Below, piece by piece: positions 59,501 to 64,000 of a DNA stretch of 64,000 nucleotides. A model generated the notes under the pieces. The model was given only the letters and a program-made list of their open reading frames with translations. It was not told where the DNA came from and made no database searches. The DNA is from Apophysomyces variabilis (lineage: Eukaryota > Mucoromycota > Mucoromycetes > Mucorales > Mucoraceae): positions 3,178,160 to 3,242,159 of the forward strand of contig MZZL01000409.1 in the NCBI GenBank assembly GCA_002749535.1. The letters are read 5' to 3'. How positions within the stretch are numbered: the stretch's first letter is position 1; the number at the start of each line of letters is the position of its first letter. The position numbers were made by a program, and so were the translations under genes.

Positions 59501-60531
59501 ATGAAGTATTCAGAACTATTACCCTGCCTCATGGTACTCTCCATAACTGCTGCCGACGTTAGTAAGGTTGCAGGGCTCCTTCCGAACTTCAATAATGCAA
59601 AGTCGTCAGCTATTTCATTGTTTGGTGTTATTGGAAGACAACCCACTCTTCTCTCTGATATGGAAGGTCTGGAACCATCCTTTGTGCGTGGAGACGTGAA
59701 TCTGGAAAAGGTGAAGTTTGCCTATCCCACTCGTTCGCAGCTCCCAGTATTTGATGGGCAATTGAACCTACAGGGCCTAGAAGGCCAAACGATAGCGCTG
59801 GTCGGATATTCTGGCTGCGGTAAATCAACCATTATTGCGTTGCTCCAACGTTGGTACGACTGTCAAGCTGGAAATGTGTGTGTGGATGGAAACGACGTAA
59901 AGTCATATACCCTGTCCAATTTAAGGAGCCATATGGCTCTAGTTGGTCAAGAACCGGTCTTGTTTGATATGACTATCGGAGAAAACATTCGTGCCGGTGT
60001 CGAGGAATTGCAAGATGTATCACATGAAGAGATGGAACTCGCGTGTAAAGATGCTAATATACATGACTTTATCGTGAATCTGCCAAAAAAGTATAATACA
60101 ACCATTGGTGATAAGGGGGCACAATTATCAGGCGGCCAGAAGCAACGTATTGCTATTGGTAAACTAGAACTTTGTCATGTACCGCAGTGTGTACTAACCA
60201 CAAAACAATCCACAATAGCACGAGCATTGATCCGACAACCTAGGATTCTTTTACTTGATGAAGCAACTTCTGCGCTCGACAGCGAATCCGAAAAAGCCGT
60301 CCAAAAAGCGTTGGACAATGTCATTGAACGAGGCGGACGCACAACTATCACAATATCTCATCGGCTGTCAACCGTTCAAGTAAGTGTAGCCTTTCAAAAA
60401 TTCCCTACTAAAGCTATTCACAGAAAGCAGATGTAATTTTTGTGATCCATGATGGAAATGTTGTCGAAAAAGGCAACCATTGGGAGTTGTTAAAGAGAAA
60501 TGGGATATATAATAAGTTGGCTACTCAATAG
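56528..60531 (+). CDS. full-length ABCB (MDR/P-glycoprotein-type) transporter
   Basis: An ATP-driven exporter with TMD-NBD-TMD-NBD layout. Six exons: 56528-58081, 58148-59024, 59087-59228, 59275-60158, 60219-60379, 60424-60531 (1241 aa in frame). NBD1: Walker A GASGSGKST, Q-loop GVVSQEPVLF, signature MLSGGQKQR, Walker B IVLLDEATSALD across intron 1, and H-loop VTHRLST. NBD2: Walker A GYSGCGKST, Q-loop ALVGQEPVLF, signature LSGGQKQR, Walker B ILLLDEATSALD and H-loop ISHRLST. Both sites look catalytically complete. Twelve TM helices are expected; a linker rich in Ser/Glu/Lys follows NBD1. Ste6-like pheromone export and multidrug export cannot be told apart. The frame is open slightly upstream of the chosen ATG, so an upstream exon is possible. 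Confidence 0.92.
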
Positions 60532-60608
60532 CAATTGGTAAATGCTGACAATCCATGAATTATGATACATTTCCTAAACCATGGCTTCGTCGATAATCGA
60601 ATTGAAGC

Positions 60609-62112
60609 TTACCTGTTGAACCCATATCGATCAAGGTCAAAACATTGATTAAACAGGGCAAGATTAGTGTCATAATCATTATTCCTTGGTAAACTAATTG
60701 ACGCAAGAGTCGATAACGCTTGAGAATTGACCGTGACAAAGCGCCATTGAAATGATAGAAGCGGAGCTAATGAAAAGAGTTTTGGTAATGATATGCCCTG
60801 TTTATGTTGAGTGGTAGTTGTTGCGTGCAAGCGTCATTAGAATTGAGGCGGCCTCAGCCTCCTGATGTAGCTCTGTGTACCTTGCAAGGATATGCCGGAG
60901 AAGAGGAATGTATGTCCCAGGCGATGTTGCCAATGCTGTTTGCTCGTAAGACAGAGGAATAACAGCTTGTAATTCATCGAGGATATCCCAAACCGAGTCA
61001 ACAATATAAACGGAAACTAGGTCCACAGCATGGACTAGCCATATAGGCTCACCATTTGCGACAACTTCCATGATGAAGTCCCAAACAATCTGTCGAGCAT
61101 GACTCGTACTAAGTGCCTATCATATTTTATAAATACGTTAAGGTCAATTTAATTAATAGTCGAGCTTACTGGCACGAGCCTTTGCAATTTGTACAAAGAA
61201 TAAGTTGATATTCGACCGTAGAAATTGTCAACAATATGGCTTGTATGGGCCTCTGCTATGGAAAGGCAGGCAGCCGACAGAGCATGACTGTAGCCAACAA
61301 ATCCTCGGAGCGGGTACACAATCTCTGGATAAAGGGCTTGATATACCAACCACTCTTGCTTGATCGATTCGGGAAAGTTTGGGTTCGTATTGGGGATTGT
61401 TTTGCCGAGAACTAATTGACAGACAGAATACCAGAAATTTTGCGAGAAAACATAGACGGAGATCTCACACCGGGAGTGATTGATAATATAGCCATTAACA
61501 AACATCTGTGCTCTGCATATGAATGACCTCCCGAACAAAAGCAGAGAGCTCTACGATCCGTGTTCGTAATCTGTCTGCATGTTCTTGACGTACGACGGAT
61601 TCATACGGCAACACTTGCGTATACATTTCGCTGTCAGATTGTAAAAGTTGTTTGACCTTTTCTTTGATATTTGTTTTGTGGTTTCTACCTCTTGAGGATC
61701 TTGAAGTCAAAGTGACCAGTTTCATTACAAGATGCAGAGGGACCAGCTGCATTCGGGTTCTTGTTTGCTTGATATGTTTCGATTTTGGCACGTTTCTTTT
61801 GGTGCTTCTCGACACCATCCTTCCTCTTCCTCTTCCCTTAGTTTCAAATTATTTAGAAAACTAAGAGTGCCAGCATTTGATATAGCTTACCCTTGAATAA
61901 TATACATCGTTTGTCTTGGCGAGATGTATGCCCTCGGCCACCACAATCGGAACAGATGGCTGCAAGCGGATACTGTAAGATAAGTATCAAATCGCAATAA
62001 TTTTACCTCGTGCTTCTTCATCTTCTTCTTATAGTAGACGAATAGCATTGGTGCAAAGATCGGAATACCCAGGGAAATCAGCGGTGCCGAAGTAAGCCAG
62101 AAGTCAATCATG
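60609..62112 (-). pseudogene. decayed zinc-knuckle repeat-protein gene, probable mobile-element relic
   Basis: Read from the right: a short exon from an ATG at 62112, an intron (GTAAAAT donor near 62006), then an exon with a CCHC-like zinc knuckle (CSDCGGRGHTSRQDKRC), and a Lys/Arg-rich stretch. Helical blocks follow (ESVVRQEHADRLRTRIVELS, IKQEWLVYQALYPEIVYPL, LSAACLSIAEAHTSHIVDNF, HARQIVWDFIMEVVANGE) and the last block SFQWRFVTVNSQALSTLASI. A normal intron (P|GTAAGC...ATAG|GCA, about 61168-61115) joins two of them, but the frame changes near 61540 and near 60825 without usable splice sites. The text stops at a donor-like site at about 60609, 78 bp from the ABC stop, so the 3' part is missing. 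I recall this block order from multi-copy Mucoromycota proteins of unknown function; this is memory, not a search result. Confidence 0.45.
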
Positions 62113-62318
62113 GTGGAGAAGTTGAAAAAAATGAAAACATGTGAAAAAGGTGAAGACGAGTGAAAAAGAAAACGGGTAGATTGCTTATTTGTTGTCCATT
62201 TGCGGAGAAGGAAAGAGTCAACTATCAAGATGACAACAATAGAAATACGATAAATGCTACTATGATTATAAACAAAAACTATTATGGAAGACACAACAGC
62301 TATAAGGTTATCCGACAT

Positions 62319-63668
62319 TTTTGATGTTCTCGTCTACTGGCCGTAATGACTAGTGGTGAATCTCAAAGTAGGTAGTTCCTCAAAGACATACAAAATGTTG
62401 ACGATACTGTTTTTTGAAACAGCGTTTACGTGACCAGAAACATTTCTTTGCGCCAACTAATACCCGTATTTGCGATGACGATGTTTGATTGTAAACGCAA
62501 TAACTATGTTGATTGACATTGGCCTCTTTGCCGTTTCCTCCGCTGTTCTTGCTTTTTGGAGTCCATGCCGTTTTCTTTCTCTTTTGTCGTTTGTCGGAGA
62601 TCATTCAACTGGAACCCAACCATCTTCCTATTCAAGCCTATCAATTACGTTGTGTGAACAAATATTTAAAAACAATAGTTCTCAGCATATCATCTTAATC
62701 GTTATTAGGGATCGGTCCGAATGAATACCAATACACGAATATTTTGCCGACCCCTAATCGTCATCAATCCCTACTTTGAAATAAACACCCGGCAAGAGTC
62801 TTGAAGTATTTTATACGCGTCTCTCTTTCTAACTTTTCAGTTACAGCACTCTTTGTTGATGTGTATTTGGAAGAGTTATCACATCTTTTGCAAATCTACC
62901 ACCTCCTTCAACATAAACATAAGGTTTAATCAAATGCAGATCTTGCTCATTTTCTGATACACTTCATTTCTCTCTTTCTGTATGACTGTGGCACAATGGA
63001 AAATTCTGGTATTATAAACCCTTATCAGTTTTGATGTTCATTGAACAAATATGGCTGGTATAATAACGCTATGACAGCCTCAGGGCGAGTCTTTCTAAGT
63101 CTTACTGTAGTATTTGACTATTATTTTCCTTTGGATACCAGGGATGTTTTTTGATGTAATGCCAAGTAGTTTCAACAACTCTATCGATAGTTTTTATAGT
63201 CCGTATTTTTTCCGTAGAATATGTTAGTTATATAATCCTCAGACCACTGTATCCGTTGCTATTCTTTCGCTTCTTTGCTTGAACATCTGATCATGTCTCA
63301 GTAAGATGAACTATCAATTGGAGGAGTGTTCGTAAACGAATCGATATCCATTACCATTTTTCGTATGTGAAATTGGTTGGAACGCTAATTAGTGTGTACG
63401 TTCTCTTCGAATATGTTGGCAAATGTACGGATAAAAGGTGAACTCTCATAGACAGAGGAGGATCAGCTCCCGTTATGTCACGGGAAGACAAGTAACGCAG
63501 AATTTCAATCGGAGACAGCGCAAACCGTTGTATTCGAGTGGCGCAAATTTTCTTTGCAAAATACTATAGAGCGGTGCGGTGCCCGTGTTGGAGTTGTTCT
63601 CTCCTCTCTCCACACCCCGCTGTCTTTAAAAAGTTTTTTTTTTCATTCTTCCTCCTCCAGACTCGTCC
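62319..63668. other. intergenic upstream of PRPP synthetase
   Basis: No gene is supported. A T-rich run near 63631-63642 followed by TCCTCCTCCAG just before the PRPP synthetase ATG looks like a 5' UTR intron acceptor. Several short open frames (62380-62604, 63538-63775) are random or leader shadows. Confidence 0.4.
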
Positions 63669-64000
63669 ATGCGAAACACGAAGATCTTGGCAGGGTCCTC
63701 TCACCCGGAGCTTGCTTCTCTTGTCTGCAAGAAGCTTGGAACTCCACTTGCCGATACGAAGCTGAAGAAATTTAGTAACAAGGAAACCAGTGTCGAGATT
63801 GGTGGGTGTCGGAAGTGAATCAGGACGAGACGAAGAGAGAGAAACTCACGCGAAACTTGTCTAGGTGTCTCTATTCGTAACGAGGATGTGTTTATTATTC
63901 AGTCCGGATCCATGGAAATGAATGATAACATTATTGAGTTATGTATCATGATCCAAGCTGCACGTATCGGTTCTGCCAGAAGAATTACCGCTGTTTTGCC
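63669..64000 (+). CDS. PRS: ribose-phosphate pyrophosphokinase (PRPP synthetase), 5' part
   Basis: It makes PRPP from ribose-5-phosphate and ATP, feeding purine, pyrimidine, NAD, His and Trp synthesis. Exons 63669-63801 and 63865 to beyond 64000 are joined by a 63 bp phase-1 intron. The N-terminus [19 protein letters not shown] and the flexible-loop precursor [25 protein letters not shown] match Prs proteins. [21 protein letters not shown] precedes the ITAVLP strand, where the window ends. ATP- and ribose-phosphate-binding loops lie outside. Fungi have several PRS paralogues; which one this is cannot be told. Confidence 0.93.

Overview
This window is a gene-dense stretch of a fungal nuclear genome, most likely an early-diverging fungus of the Mucoromycota (Mucorales-like). 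The reasons are the gene content (SAM-type Bck1 MAPKKK, Ctr copper transporter, Pdx2, Vrg4, ArAE_2-type membrane protein), many very short introns (mostly 35-80 bp) ending in AG, AT-rich intergenic DNA, and relics of zinc-knuckle and SWIM-finger repeat proteins of a kind I remember as multi-copy in Mucorales. The species call is inference. Coding models were rebuilt by joining open frames at splice sites; in most genes the exon lengths add up to an intact frame. I saw no rRNA, tRNA or CRISPR array.

Layout. 0-16.7 kb: Bck1-like MAPKKK (-, cut by the window edge); SWIM-finger relic; nucleoside hydrolase (+) tail to tail with MTC1 (-); GCP4 (-); AP180-type ANTH adaptor (-); a possible small membrane-protein exon (+); bHLH-Zip factor (-). 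17.5-31 kb: long-chain alcohol oxidase (-); TMEM135 homologue (-); JmjC + ZZ-finger protein (+); ribosomal protein eL32 (+); Dma-type FHA-RING ubiquitin ligase (-). 31-42 kb: class C (GABA-B-like) receptor with a PH-like tail (+); Ctr copper transporter (-) head to head with GPI18/PIG-V (+); Pdx2 (+) tail to tail with Vrg4 (-). 42-64 kb: ArAE_2/DUF2421 membrane protein (+), mitochondrial-type cysteine synthase (+), RNase P subunit Rpr2/Rpp21 (+), Snx4/Atg24 (+), RPA1 (+), full-length ABCB transporter (+), a decayed zinc-knuckle element (-) against the ABC 3' end, and the first two exons of PRPP synthetase (+).

The genes are mostly housekeeping and do not form one pathway. Functional threads are cell-wall and secretory glycosylation (Bck1, Vrg4, Gpi18), lipid/peroxisome biology (alcohol oxidase next to TMEM135), endocytosis and recycling (AP180, Snx4), nucleotide supply and replication (nucleoside hydrolase, PRPP synthetase, RPA1), cofactor and sulfur metabolism (Pdx2, cysteine synthase) and environmental sensing (class C receptor).

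The most interesting items are the class C receptor with a PH-like C-terminus and 12-24 nt micro-exons, the JmjC-ZZ protein that lacks the usual 2-oxoglutarate lysine, three introns with a shared GC-AG donor, and two decayed repeat-protein relics.
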